This document shows, one piece after another, positions 1 to 7,614 of a stretch of 34,738 nucleotides of DNA. This DNA comes from an uncultured Lysobacterales bacterium (lineage in GTDB: Bacteria; Pseudomonadota; Gammaproteobacteria; Xanthomonadales; SZUA-36), in assembly GCA_937927755.1 (NCBI GenBank), contig CALBDB010000061.1, forward strand, positions 1 to 34,738, in the 5' to 3' direction. The position numbers and the translations under genes were made by a program. The notes beneath the pieces were generated by a model. It saw nothing but the letters and a program-made list of their open reading frames with translations. It did no database searches and was not told where the DNA came from. Every line of letters begins with the position of its first letter. The first letter of the stretch is position 1.

Positions 1-327
1 ATAGTGTGAGGCATACCATGGCGAATAATAGCCATAATAGTTATACGGGTAATACCACGGTGAATAACGATAACTGATCCCGAATGAGACACCGTTGTAA
101 TAGCTGTAACCGAACCCCCAAGAAGGATAGGGGTTATAACCCAGGTAGAAATAATCCAGCGACGACCAGGGGTAGTAAGCGAAACTGGCATAAGGATCTG
201 AATAGACGACATAGGATGGGTCGTCCTCGGCATAATAGACACCGTCTTCAAGCGCTGTTTCCGGATAATAGTAAGTAACACACCCCGTCAACAATACGAG
301 CAATGGCAGAATCAGCAGCTTTTTCAT
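1..327 (-). CDS. Tyrosine-rich lipoprotein, C-terminus cut by window edge
   Basis: I translated this by hand. The ATG is at 327-325, behind a strong GGAGG ribosome binding site with about 5 bases of spacing. Residues 1-15 form a lipoprotein signal peptide ending in the lipobox LTGC, so Cys16 should be acylated and the protein anchored in the cell envelope. The 93 residues after the signal contain about 28 tyrosines (roughly 30%), with many Trp, Pro, Gly and Ser and almost no Lys or Arg. It is low-complexity rather than a catalytic fold that I recognise. The frame stays open to base 1, so at least 109 residues are encoded and the C-terminus is missing. It is divergent from the small ORF at 495. 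Function unknown; a surface or structural role is only a guess. Confidence 0.8.
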   Translation of the reverse strand, partial: MKKLLILPLLVLLTGCVTYYYPETALEDGVYYAEDDPSYVVYSDPYASFAYYPWSSLDYFYLGYNPYPSWGFGYSYYNGVSFGISYRYSPWYYPYNYYGYYSPWYASHY

Positions 328-429
328 ATCAACCTCCAATGCCGTCCAGTAAGGGAAATGGCATCCTGATGATAAGAATAACAGCATTCGAGTGAACCTT
401 TGCTGAATAAAAACGTAATCGAAAATTAA

Positions 430-457
430 TTTACCCGGTCAATCGTGAGGGTACAAT
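430..457 (+). promoter_or_regulatory. Putative sigma70 promoter for the small ORF at 495
   Basis: TTTACC (430-435) and TACAAT (452-457) are separated by 16 bases, and the -10 element lies 37 bases before the ATG at 495. The match is moderate and found by eye; nothing else supports it. Confidence 0.3.
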
Positions 458-494
458 TGATCTTGACTGCAATTAAGTGTTGGGAGAACGACCG

Positions 495-704
495 ATGCGT
501 AGGGAAGTTTACGAACTGCAGGGGTTTGCAATAGCCCTGGATAAGGTAGCGCTGGTTAGCAGGGTGTTCGAGGCTGATAACAAGGAAGGCTACCAATTTA
601 ACATCACTTTCAGCAGCGAACTGCGCCTGCCTGCGAAGTTTCCAACACGGAATGATGCCGATCTTGAACGTCAGTTGTTTATTAAAGCCCTCAAAGGCAA
701 TTGA
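495..704 (+). CDS. Small hypothetical protein (69 aa)
   Basis: I do not recognise this protein. The chosen start is the ATG at 495 because GGGAGAA lies 6 bases upstream at 482-488. A GTG at 477 in the same frame would add six residues but has no ribosome binding site. The product is short, soluble and of mixed charge (MRREVYELQGFAIALDK...), with no signal peptide or membrane segment and no cysteine. It stands alone between a divergent lipoprotein gene and a convergent one that ends 8 bases away. The good ribosome binding site and promoter-like upstream sequence make it likely real; no function can be assigned. Confidence 0.55.
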   Translation: MRREVYELQGFAIALDKVALVSRVFEADNKEGYQFNITFSSELRLPAKFPTRNDADLERQLFIKALKGN

Positions 705-712
705 AAGCGTGC

Positions 713-1111
713 CTACTCCGGGTGTTGAATAATTACTGCGCCGGCTGAGCCGGGGCCTGCAATAACAATGTGGACTGCCGCCGACCTGTCCATGTCTATT
801 TTATCCGGCAGTTCAAGGACAAATTGTCCCGTTGAGTGTATCTGGCCACCCTGGCTCCAGGTTATTTCAACTGGATTACCCTCGTAGCCAGCCCCCGGAA
901 ACGTGGTTGAGCACATGGACCCCGGCGAAATATTGCCACAGGAAACAAAGTTTCCGGTAATCGGCACCAGTAACCTGGCTGCTGATACCCACATCCCGGT
1001 CTGGTTTTCGATAATCATTCCTTCGATCTGAAGCAGCGGGCTGCTATTCGTGGTAACGGAAGCACACGCCACCAGTGAGAATGCAAATAGACTGGTAACA
1101 GCCGTTTTCAC
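713..1111 (-). CDS. Hypothetical lipoprotein (132 aa)
   Basis: The N-terminus is a short hydrophobic signal (residues 3-15) ending in LVAC, a type II lipobox with Cys16 as the lipidation site. The start is a GTG (complement of 1109-1111) with no clear Shine-Dalgarno, so the exact start is uncertain. The mature part is about 115 residues with two further cysteines (58 and 67), a pattern that could form a disulfide in the periplasm, and looks beta-rich. It lies 51 bases downstream of the DUF4239-type gene on the same strand and may be the last gene of a pepN-led transcript. No family recognised. Confidence 0.6.
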   Translation of the reverse strand: MKTAVTSLFAFSLVACASVTTNSSPLLQIEGMIIENQTGMWVSAARLLVPITGNFVSCGNISPGSMCSTTFPGAGYEGNPVEITWSQGGQIHSTGQFVLELPDKIDMDRSAAVHIVIAGPGSAGAVIIQHPE

Positions 1112-1162
1112 TATTGGTCGAAGCCACGCACAGACTGACGTTCAAAACTGGTCAAATTTGCC

Positions 1163-2011
1163 TTAGCCACCTTGGTCACCCGGATAGTACTCCAGACGTA
1201 AGTCTGCTTCCATGTACTCGCTCAGGTCGACAAGCAATTGACTGTTGATTTCGAAAAAGCTCATGACCGGCCGGTCAAGATCGGTAATCAGGATAATGAC
1301 TGCAGAAAAAGCAACAGCCAGGGTTACCGTAGCAACCGGGCTACGTCTTTCGGTCAGTCCGGCCTGGTACCCCATGATAATCATGGACAAAGCAGCCATC
1401 AGGTAGATCGTCATCCATATGGTTAATGGAATGCGATTCATGATTGCAGAATGTAACCTGGTGTAGTGGATATCTGTCAATGCGATAACCGAAGCCATGA
1501 GCTGGTCATTGTTACTGGCCTCACTGGAATTTTCTGGAATTTTTCGATGGCTTTCTGCCACCAACTGCCACAGTTCACGTTGGATTTTTTCGGAAACTTC
1601 GATAGCCTCTGCAAGCCTGGCTGGGATATCCTGACCGGTGGCATTGCGCAAGCCTAGTTCCAACTCGATGTAGTCCTTTAGCAATTGCTTTGCTCCTGTT
1701 CTGGCTGGCTCCGCCAGCAAATCAGCCTGCATGAAAGCGTTCCTGGCAATACGTGCTTGCTCGGCAAGGCCCTGCACCCGGACTTCAAAGTGGGATTGGG
1801 CCGTGCTGAATGTAAATGCGAGCATGAAAGCCAACAAGCCCAGACCGGCACCCATGATCGCGCGTACTTGTGAAGTCTGGGCTTTCTTGGCATGCGCCTT
1901 GGCTTTCTGTCCAAGCCTGAACCCAAGCTCTATGAACAAAATCATTACCAGGATCGTGACAATGAGCAGCACCCAGATGGGTATCAAGTCAAAAAAGTGA
2001 GAAACCAGCAT
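1163..2011 (-). CDS. DUF4239 (bestrophin-like) membrane protein
   Basis: The 282-residue protein has four predicted membrane helices at about 9-29, 51-71, 196-215 and 226-244, in two pairs separated by a long hydrophilic, probably helical region (72-190). The motif DLDRP after the last helix (244-248) is typical of the DUF4239 family, which is described as bestrophin-like. Bestrophins are anion channels, but transport by bacterial DUF4239 proteins is not established, so no substrate is assigned. The ATG at 2011 has AGGG about 9 bases upstream. The gene follows pepN by 53 bases on the same strand and may be cotranscribed with it. Family call fairly secure, function open. Confidence 0.7.
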   Translation of the reverse strand: MLVSHFFDLIPIWVLLIVTILVMILFIELGFRLGQKAKAHAKKAQTSQVRAIMGAGLGLLAFMLAFTFSTAQSHFEVRVQGLAEQARIARNAFMQADLLAEPARTGAKQLLKDYIELELGLRNATGQDIPARLAEAIEVSEKIQRELWQLVAESHRKIPENSSEASNNDQLMASVIALTDIHYTRLHSAIMNRIPLTIWMTIYLMAALSMIIMGYQAGLTERRSPVATVTLAVAFSAVIILITDLDRPVMSFFEINSQLLVDLSEYMEADLRLEYYPGDQGG

Positions 2012-2064
2012 ACGCCTATCCCTGAAAAAAATACCTTAAGGTTTTAGAAAATTCGAATCCCGTG

Positions 2065-4704
2065 TTAACGCAATGCGTTATTGACAATTTCGGCCACGTC
2101 ACCAGACAAGTTAACCACCGATGCGATACGTTGCAACTCCTTTTGCATCAACAGTTTTCTGCCCTCATCGTATCGTTTCCAGCGGTTAAATGCGCCAGCC
2201 ATCCTGGCAGCTATTTGCGGATTTATTGCATCCAACTCGATCACCCGGTCTGCGTGGAATCTATAACCTGATCCGTCAGCGGCATGAAACCCGGTCGGGT
2301 TCATCATTGAAAAAACACCGATCAAGGAACGAACCTTGTTTGGGTTCTGGATACTGAATGCCGGATGGTCCATTAATTTCCGTACTGTTTCGACCGTTCT
2401 GCTACCGGGCTTAATCGCCTGCATGATGAACCACTTGTCCATCACCAGGGCGTCTGCTTTCCACTTGGCCTCAAACGACGAGAGGGCCGCTGCCGACGAG
2501 GAAGAATCGACCAGGATCAAACCCTGCATCGCTGCAAGCGTGTCAGTCATATTGTCACTCGACTCGAGTTGCGCAACCGCCAGACGATCACCGCCGTCCG
2601 TTTCCAGCAAATAGGACAGGCAGGTGTTTTTGAGACTTCTCCGCGCCATTGCACCGGCTGATTTTTGATAAGGCCCGCCATCTTTGAGTTCGGCATAACG
2701 CCCGGCGAACAATCCCTTTAACTCAGTCGCCAGGCTTCTTTTAATAAAAGTCCGCGCAGCGTGAATACCATCGACGTCAACCACGTCCATCTGGTCTGCC
2801 AGGTAATCTTCATCAGGTAGCCTCAGGGCTTCAGAGAGCAAAGCCGGGTCTGCCGCCTGGTCGGACAGTATCCCATGAAATGCCTTGACCAGTGATGTGT
2901 CCAGTGTCATATCCTGGCCTTCTGCATGACATTGGCACTGCTTCAAAATAGCGCTTTCCGCCATGCGCTGGGCAGCATCCCAACGAACAAATGCATCTCG
3001 GTCATGGGATATCAAAGTGGCCAACTGCTCTGCCGAGTAATCAAAGAAAATCTTGACCGGCGCAGAATAATCCCTGAACAGGGAGGGCACAGGCGCTTCC
3101 GAAATACCGGTGAACGTATACACCTGTGTTTCCTCCTGCATCACCAGTAGCCGTGTACCGGTTGTCGATGATGACTCGGATTCCAGTTGTATTGGCAACT
3201 CTTCACCATTGGCGCCAAGCAACCCCAGCGCAAAGGGCAATACCAGCGGTTGTTTCTCGTCCTGGTCAGGTGTCGGTGGCGTCTGCTGCTTCAAGGTCAG
3301 GGTGTAACTTTGGTTTTCAGCGTCGTAATGATCGCTTATGTAAACTTGCGGTGTGCCGGACTGGCTGTACCATCTGGCGAAACGGTCAAGGTTCACGTTG
3401 TTGGCATCCGCCATCGCAGCGAGGAAGTCATCGCAGGTAACGGCCTCTCCATCGTGCCGGTCAAAATACAATTTCATGCCCTTCTGGAAGCCACTTTCTC
3501 CCAAAAGCGTGTGGTACATACGGATGATCGTTGCCCCCTTCTGGTAAACGGTCGCTGTATAAAAGTTGTTGATTTCAATGTATTTATCTGGCCTTATGGG
3601 GTGTGCCATCGGACCATCGTCTTCGGGAAACTGGCGGCTGCGCAAATCTCGCACTACCCTGATGCGTTTGACAGCACGTGACTGCATGTCCGCTGAGAAC
3701 TCTTCGTCCCGGAACACGGTAAGCCCTTCTTTCAGGGTCAGTTGAAACCAGTCACGGCAGGTGACGCGATTGCCGGTCCAGTTGTGGAAATACTCATGGC
3801 CGATAACACCCTCAATACCCTGGTAATCAGCGTCCGTCGCAGTATCCGGGCGCGCCAGTACATATTTGGAATTGAAAATATTCAGCGACTTGTTTTCCAT
3901 GGCCCCCATATTGAAATCATTGGTTGCAACGATGTGATAAATATCGAGATCGTATTCAAGACCGAACCTTTCCTCATCCCAGCGCATCGCATTGACCAGG
4001 GACTGCATGGCGTGATCGCAGCGGTCCAGGTTTTCCTCCTCAACAAAAATGCGCAGGCTCACTTCACGCCCGCTGCTGGTTGTGAACCGGTCCTCAACCA
4101 GTGCCAGGTCGCCCGCCACCAGTGCAAAAAGGTATGAAGGTTTTGGAAATGGGTCCTCCCAGCGAACCCAGTGCCGGCCACCGGGCAACTCTCCGCTGTC
4201 CTGCAGGTTGCCATTTGACAACAAGACCGGGAAACCTGATTTATCAGCCTCGATGGTGACGCTGTAAGTGGTCATTACATCCGGACGGTCCGGAAACCAG
4301 GTGATCTTCCGAAACCCCTGCGCTTCACATTGCGTCAACAAAAACTCGCCGGAAAGGTACAACCCCTCGAGTGCCGAATTGCTCCCGGGGTGGATTATGA
4401 CCTCGGATGTCAGCACGCAACGTTGCGTGCTGGCAGGGATGGTAAGGGTTTCACCTTCGATAACGTAGTCGTCTTCACTCAATACCCGGTCATCAAGTGT
4501 CAGTGAAAGCAACTCCAAATTACTGCCGTTCAGAATGATGTGTCCCGTAGATTCGGCACCCTCCTTCAATAGAAACTCCATCTCGGCGCGCACTGTAGTA
4601 GTTTCGATTCCGATATCAAAATGCAGGTCCAGGTGCCTGACAGTCCACGGGTAAGCCGTATAGTCTTTTCGAAATATGGCCTTGCCGGCTATACCTTCCT
4701 TCAT
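2065..4704 (-). CDS. pepN: Aminopeptidase N (M1 family)
   Basis: PepN is a cytosolic zinc metallopeptidase that removes N-terminal residues from peptides, completing ATP-dependent protein degradation. At 879 residues it is close to the E. coli enzyme (870). The substrate-recognition motif GAMEN is at 267-271. The zinc site HEYFH is at 303-307 (His303, Glu304, His307), with the third ligand Glu326 in the following LKEGLT. These sit six residues later than in E. coli. The N-terminal beta domain and the long C-terminal helical domain of the PepN subgroup are both present, so the gene is intact. The ATG at 4704 has AGGA 8 bases upstream. The gene is divergent from the dehydratase gene across about 130 bases. 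Confidence 0.97.
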   Translation of the reverse strand: MKEGIAGKAIFRKDYTAYPWTVRHLDLHFDIGIETTTVRAEMEFLLKEGAESTGHIILNGSNLELLSLTLDDRVLSEDDYVIEGETLTIPASTQRCVLTSEVIIHPGSNSALEGLYLSGEFLLTQCEAQGFRKITWFPDRPDVMTTYSVTIEADKSGFPVLLSNGNLQDSGELPGGRHWVRWEDPFPKPSYLFALVAGDLALVEDRFTTSSGREVSLRIFVEEENLDRCDHAMQSLVNAMRWDEERFGLEYDLDIYHIVATNDFNMGAMENKSLNIFNSKYVLARPDTATDADYQGIEGVIGHEYFHNWTGNRVTCRDWFQLTLKEGLTVFRDEEFSADMQSRAVKRIRVVRDLRSRQFPEDDGPMAHPIRPDKYIEINNFYTATVYQKGATIIRMYHTLLGESGFQKGMKLYFDRHDGEAVTCDDFLAAMADANNVNLDRFARWYSQSGTPQVYISDHYDAENQSYTLTLKQQTPPTPDQDEKQPLVLPFALGLLGANGEELPIQLESESSSTTGTRLLVMQEETQVYTFTGISEAPVPSLFRDYSAPVKIFFDYSAEQLATLISHDRDAFVRWDAAQRMAESAILKQCQCHAEGQDMTLDTSLVKAFHGILSDQAADPALLSEALRLPDEDYLADQMDVVDVDGIHAARTFIKRSLATELKGLFAGRYAELKDGGPYQKSAGAMARRSLKNTCLSYLLETDGGDRLAVAQLESSDNMTDTLAAMQGLILVDSSSSAAALSSFEAKWKADALVMDKWFIMQAIKPGSRTVETVRKLMDHPAFSIQNPNKVRSLIGVFSMMNPTGFHAADGSGYRFHADRVIELDAINPQIAARMAGAFNRWKRYDEGRKLLMQKELQRIASVVNLSGDVAEIVNNALR

Positions 4705-4834
4705 AAACCTGATCCTTTTTTAAATTCTGCTGGTGAATAAACCGAATGTTTGTGCGTCAGATGCAGCGTAATCAATGGCGGCTTCCCACCCCATTTAAAT
4801 GTGCCTTTTAAGTGCAACAACACACTTGTATTAT

Positions 4835-5806
4835 ATGCCGATGAACCGCTCGCCGGCAGAACAAATACCAAACATTGCGGACATTCTGGCCGCAGAACGG
4901 CGAATCGGGCTGAATATCCGTAAAACACCAGTCATTTCAGAACAGTTGGCAAACAACATCCTTGGGTGCGAGTTATGGCTCAAGTGCGAAAACCTTCAAC
5001 GCACCGGCGCATTCAAGTTCCGTGGTGCCAGTAATGCAATCGCCAGGCTGGACGAGTCCGGCACGACCGGCGACGTAGCAACCCATTCTTCAGGCAACCA
5101 TGGCGCTGCCCTGGCACTAGCCGCATCCACCCACAATCGCCGCTGCCGGGTCGTGATGCCCGAGAACTCCATCAAAACCAAGGTTGAAGCAGTGCGACGC
5201 AATGGTGGTGATGTTGTCTTCTGTAAGCCAACCCAGCAGGATCGGGAAAAAGGCCTCGCAGAAATTGTGGCGGGCGGCTGTATTCCCATTCCGCCTTATG
5301 ATCATGCGGATATCATTTGCGGACAGGGCACCGCCATGGTCGAATTTTCGGATCAATGTGAAAACCTGGATATTGTCCTGACGCCGGTAGGTGGCGGGGG
5401 TTTAATCAGCGGTTCCGCGATTGCAGCGAGGGCCTTGATCCCTGCTGCAACGGTATTCGGTGCCGAGCCCCTGGGTGCGGCCGATACTGCATTGAGCCTT
5501 GAACAGGGTCAGCGGGTAGACCACTACCCGGTTGACACTATTGCAGACGGGCTTCGAGCAATTGTCGGTGTGTTGAATTTCAAAATAATCCAGGACAATG
5601 TAGACCGCGTACTCACGGTCAGCGAAAGCGGGATCACTGATGCCATGGCGTTTGTGTGGCGCCACTTCCGCATGCTGATCGAGCCTTCATCAGCAACCGT
5701 CATTGCAGCTATCATCGAGCATCGGAAAGTTTTCGAAGGTTGGAAAGTCGGTGCAATCATCAGTGGCGGTAACCTCGACCTTGAGAACCTGCCATTCAAG
5801 CCATGA
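4835..5806 (+). CDS. PLP-dependent serine/threonine dehydratase or serine racemase-like
   Basis: A fold-type II PLP enzyme of about 320 residues, the size of catabolic threonine dehydratase or serine racemase. It lacks the C-terminal ACT regulatory domain of biosynthetic IlvA. Counting from the Met at 4841, the Schiff-base lysine is Lys59 in GAFKFRGA, the substrate-binding loop SSGNHG is at 83-88, and a glycine-rich phosphate loop (GGGGLISG) follows in the middle of the protein. The expected reaction is deamination of L-threonine or L-serine to the 2-oxoacid, or serine racemization; sequence alone does not decide. Start codons at 4835 and 4841 are both possible and neither has a strong ribosome binding site; an ATG at 4799 would add an unlikely extension. 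The stop overlaps the tag start (ATGA), implying translational coupling. Confidence 0.85.
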   Translation: MPMNRSPAEQIPNIADILAAERRIGLNIRKTPVISEQLANNILGCELWLKCENLQRTGAFKFRGASNAIARLDESGTTGDVATHSSGNHGAALALAASTHNRRCRVVMPENSIKTKVEAVRRNGGDVVFCKPTQQDREKGLAEIVAGGCIPIPPYDHADIICGQGTAMVEFSDQCENLDIVLTPVGGGGLISGSAIAARALIPAATVFGAEPLGAADTALSLEQGQRVDHYPVDTIADGLRAIVGVLNFKIIQDNVDRVLTVSESGITDAMAFVWRHFRMLIEPSSATVIAAIIEHRKVFEGWKVGAIISGGNLDLENLPFKP

Positions 5807-6390
5807 GCGGAATTTGCGACCAGAATAATTTGCAAAGATGCGCCTGGGCCGGTGACCACCCATTGAATATTGAATACCACGATAATGAATGGGGGGTGGT
5901 GACACATGATGATAAGAAATTGTTTGAAATGCTGACGCTGGAAGGCGCGCAGGCCGGTCTCAGTTGGCTCACGGTACTTAAGAAGCGCGAGGGCTACCGA
6001 CGGCTGTTTAACGGGTTTGATATTCAAAGAGTAGCGGACTTCAATGAAAAGAGAATTGGGATACTGTTAAGTGACGCCAATATCATCAGGCACCGGGGGA
6101 AAATTGAGGCCACGGTAAATAATGCCAGGTGCATTCTCTCTTTGTGGGATGAAGGGACATCGCTAGATGCAGTCATCTGGGAAAGTGTCGGCGGGGCTCC
6201 AATCGTAAACCAGTGGAAGGCCCTGGCGGAAATACCCGGCAGCACGAAGGAATCTGCCTGGCTGAGCAAGCGCTTGAAGAAACTTGGATTCCGCTTCGTG
6301 GGAGCAACCACCTGCTATGCCCTTATGCAGGCAGCCGGTCTCGTCAATGACCACGTGGTCGACTGCTATCGCCACCGGCAATGCCATTGA
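5803..6390 (+). CDS. tag: DNA-3-methyladenine glycosylase I
   Basis: Tag excises 3-methyladenine from alkylated DNA in base excision repair. The 195-residue product matches the whole E. coli protein (187 residues). The zinc-site residues are conserved: Cys13 (RCAW), His26 (YHDNEWG), and the His and Cys of NDHVVDC near the C-terminus. The active-site region LFEMLTLEGAQAGLSW carries the catalytic glutamate. The start overlaps the dehydratase stop by 4 bases (ATGA), and sixA follows 27 bases later, so the three genes look like one transcript despite unrelated functions. Confidence 0.96.
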   Translation: MSGICDQNNLQRCAWAGDHPLNIEYHDNEWGVVTHDDKKLFEMLTLEGAQAGLSWLTVLKKREGYRRLFNGFDIQRVADFNEKRIGILLSDANIIRHRGKIEATVNNARCILSLWDEGTSLDAVIWESVGGAPIVNQWKALAEIPGSTKESAWLSKRLKKLGFRFVGATTCYALMQAAGLVNDHVVDCYRHRQCH

Positions 6391-6417
6391 CCCTTGATCT
6401 GGAGTCATCAAGCCACC

Positions 6418-6927
6418 ATGGAACAAAAACTTTACCTGATACGCCACGCCAAAGCCGAGCCATGGAACCCGCTGGGTAACGATTTCTCAAGACCATTGAG
6501 CCCACAGGGAGTCCGGCATGCCACTGCAGCATCTTCCTGGGCCGCCGAAACCCTGGAAGCGCCCGATACAATTTTGTGCTCACCAGCAAAACGAACGCGG
6601 GAAACACTCGCCCCGTTTCTGTCCAGGTGGCCCCGATTGCTGTCCGCAACCGACTACGTCGAATCGATGTATGGCGCATCTCTGGACATGCTGTTAACCC
6701 TGGCCGGGGATGCATTCAGCTACAGCCAGCGGCTGATGATGGTCGGTCATAACCCGGCTTTCGAGAATTTGCTGCTCAGCGTTCTGCAGGCGGAGCAGGC
6801 TGTCGGTATAAATAAAATGGCAACGGGAACACTGGCGGTGATTGAGTTCTCCGGTGGGTTCAGAAAAACAGCCGCCAATGGCAAATTGCTGCATCTTCTC
6901 AGGCACAGTGATTTCCCGGTTAATTGA
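6418..6927 (+). CDS. sixA: Phosphohistidine phosphatase SixA
   Basis: A small histidine phosphatase superfamily protein (170 residues; E. coli SixA 161). The catalytic histidine is His10 in LIRHAKAE and the second histidine is in MVGHNPAFENLL; the short form without extra domains is characteristic of SixA. In E. coli, SixA dephosphorylates phosphohistidine proteins, notably NPr of the nitrogen-related phosphotransferase system. The ATG at 6418 was chosen because the family starts a few residues before the RH motif; a TTG at 6394 would add eight residues. GGAG lies 13 bases upstream, a rather long spacing. It follows tag and converges with the DUF938 gene 21 bases away. Confidence 0.88.
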   Translation: MEQKLYLIRHAKAEPWNPLGNDFSRPLSPQGVRHATAASSWAAETLEAPDTILCSPAKRTRETLAPFLSRWPRLLSATDYVESMYGASLDMLLTLAGDAFSYSQRLMMVGHNPAFENLLLSVLQAEQAVGINKMATGTLAVIEFSGGFRKTAANGKLLHLLRHSDFPVN

Positions 6928-6948
6928 GATCAGCTTGAACCCGGATCG

Positions 6949-7548
6949 TTACAACTTGCTGAATACCAGGATGAAATTATTGGCGGGCATGGCAATCTGA
7001 AATTCCATCCGCATTTGATGGAGCCCGGCCAGGGACTCGATTGCCGCCATGTCACGTATCCCCATATCCGGGTCTTCAGCGCGTAGCTGCGCATCAAACC
7101 GTGCGTTGCTTTCCGAAGTGAAACGATTATCAATATTGAAAGGGCCGTAAAGACAGAAGCGGGCGCGGGGGATGATATGTTCCGAAACGCCTGAAAACAT
7201 CGCGACGACAGCGTTCCATGGCATGATATGCGCCGTGTTTGCTGAATACGCGGCATCATAAGTGCATCCCGGCCACGGGTCTCTTGTCACATCCAGCTTC
7301 AATACCGGCAAAATGTGTTCATTGCCTTCGGCCGAAAAAATTGCTTCCAGCGCCGCCAGGTTTTCCTCCCGGTCACTTGGCTGCCATAAAAGGCCCGGTA
7401 AATTCCGACTAAAAAACACGGCGTGCTGTCCGGTTCCGGACCCGATCTCCAGTACCGTCCCCTGTTTTGGGAGCAACTGCTGTAACCGCTCAAGGATGGG
7501 TTGCCGGTTTCGTTCTGCAGCGCTTGAAAATGGGCAGGTCTGTTTCAT
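6949..7548 (-). CDS. DUF938 SAM-dependent methyltransferase
   Basis: A 199-residue class I methyltransferase-like protein. The SAM-binding motif I is LEIGSGTGQH (about 34-43), and conserved DUF938 stretches follow: WQPSD, AYSANTAHIMPW, LYGPFN and SNARFDAQLR. The family is widespread in Proteobacteria and its substrate is not established to my knowledge. The gene ends against sixA and begins just downstream of the pilQ terminator, so it is probably transcribed on its own rather than with the pilus operon. Confidence 0.88.
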   Translation of the reverse strand: MKQTCPFSSAAERNRQPILERLQQLLPKQGTVLEIGSGTGQHAVFFSRNLPGLLWQPSDREENLAALEAIFSAEGNEHILPVLKLDVTRDPWPGCTYDAAYSANTAHIMPWNAVVAMFSGVSEHIIPRARFCLYGPFNIDNRFTSESNARFDAQLRAEDPDMGIRDMAAIESLAGLHQMRMEFQIAMPANNFILVFSKL

Positions 7549-7563
7549 ATTTTCATATTAAAC

Positions 7564-7591
7564 AAAAAAGCCCGGGTTGTACCCGGGCTTT
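7564..7591 (-). terminator. Rho-independent terminator of the pilMNOPQ operon
   Basis: AAAGCCCGGGT (7567-7577) and ACCCGGGCTTT (7581-7591) form a perfect 11-bp stem with a 3-base loop. On the minus strand it is followed by a run of U (complement of 7564-7569). It lies 24 bases past the pilQ stop and before the DUF938 gene. Confidence 0.9.
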
Positions 7592-7614
7592 CAGGAAATT
7601 GACTATTGATTTGA

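Noticed and set aside
2012-2064. Possible terminator between pepN and the DUF4239 gene (palindrome ACCTTAAGGT plus T-run)
   Set aside because: The palindrome has no loop and is AT-rich, so it would make a weak hairpin; read-through into the next gene is likelier.
2045-2068. TTCGAATCCC string resembling a tRNA T-loop
   Set aside because: The flanking bases do not pair as a T-stem and no acceptor or anticodon arms can be found around it.
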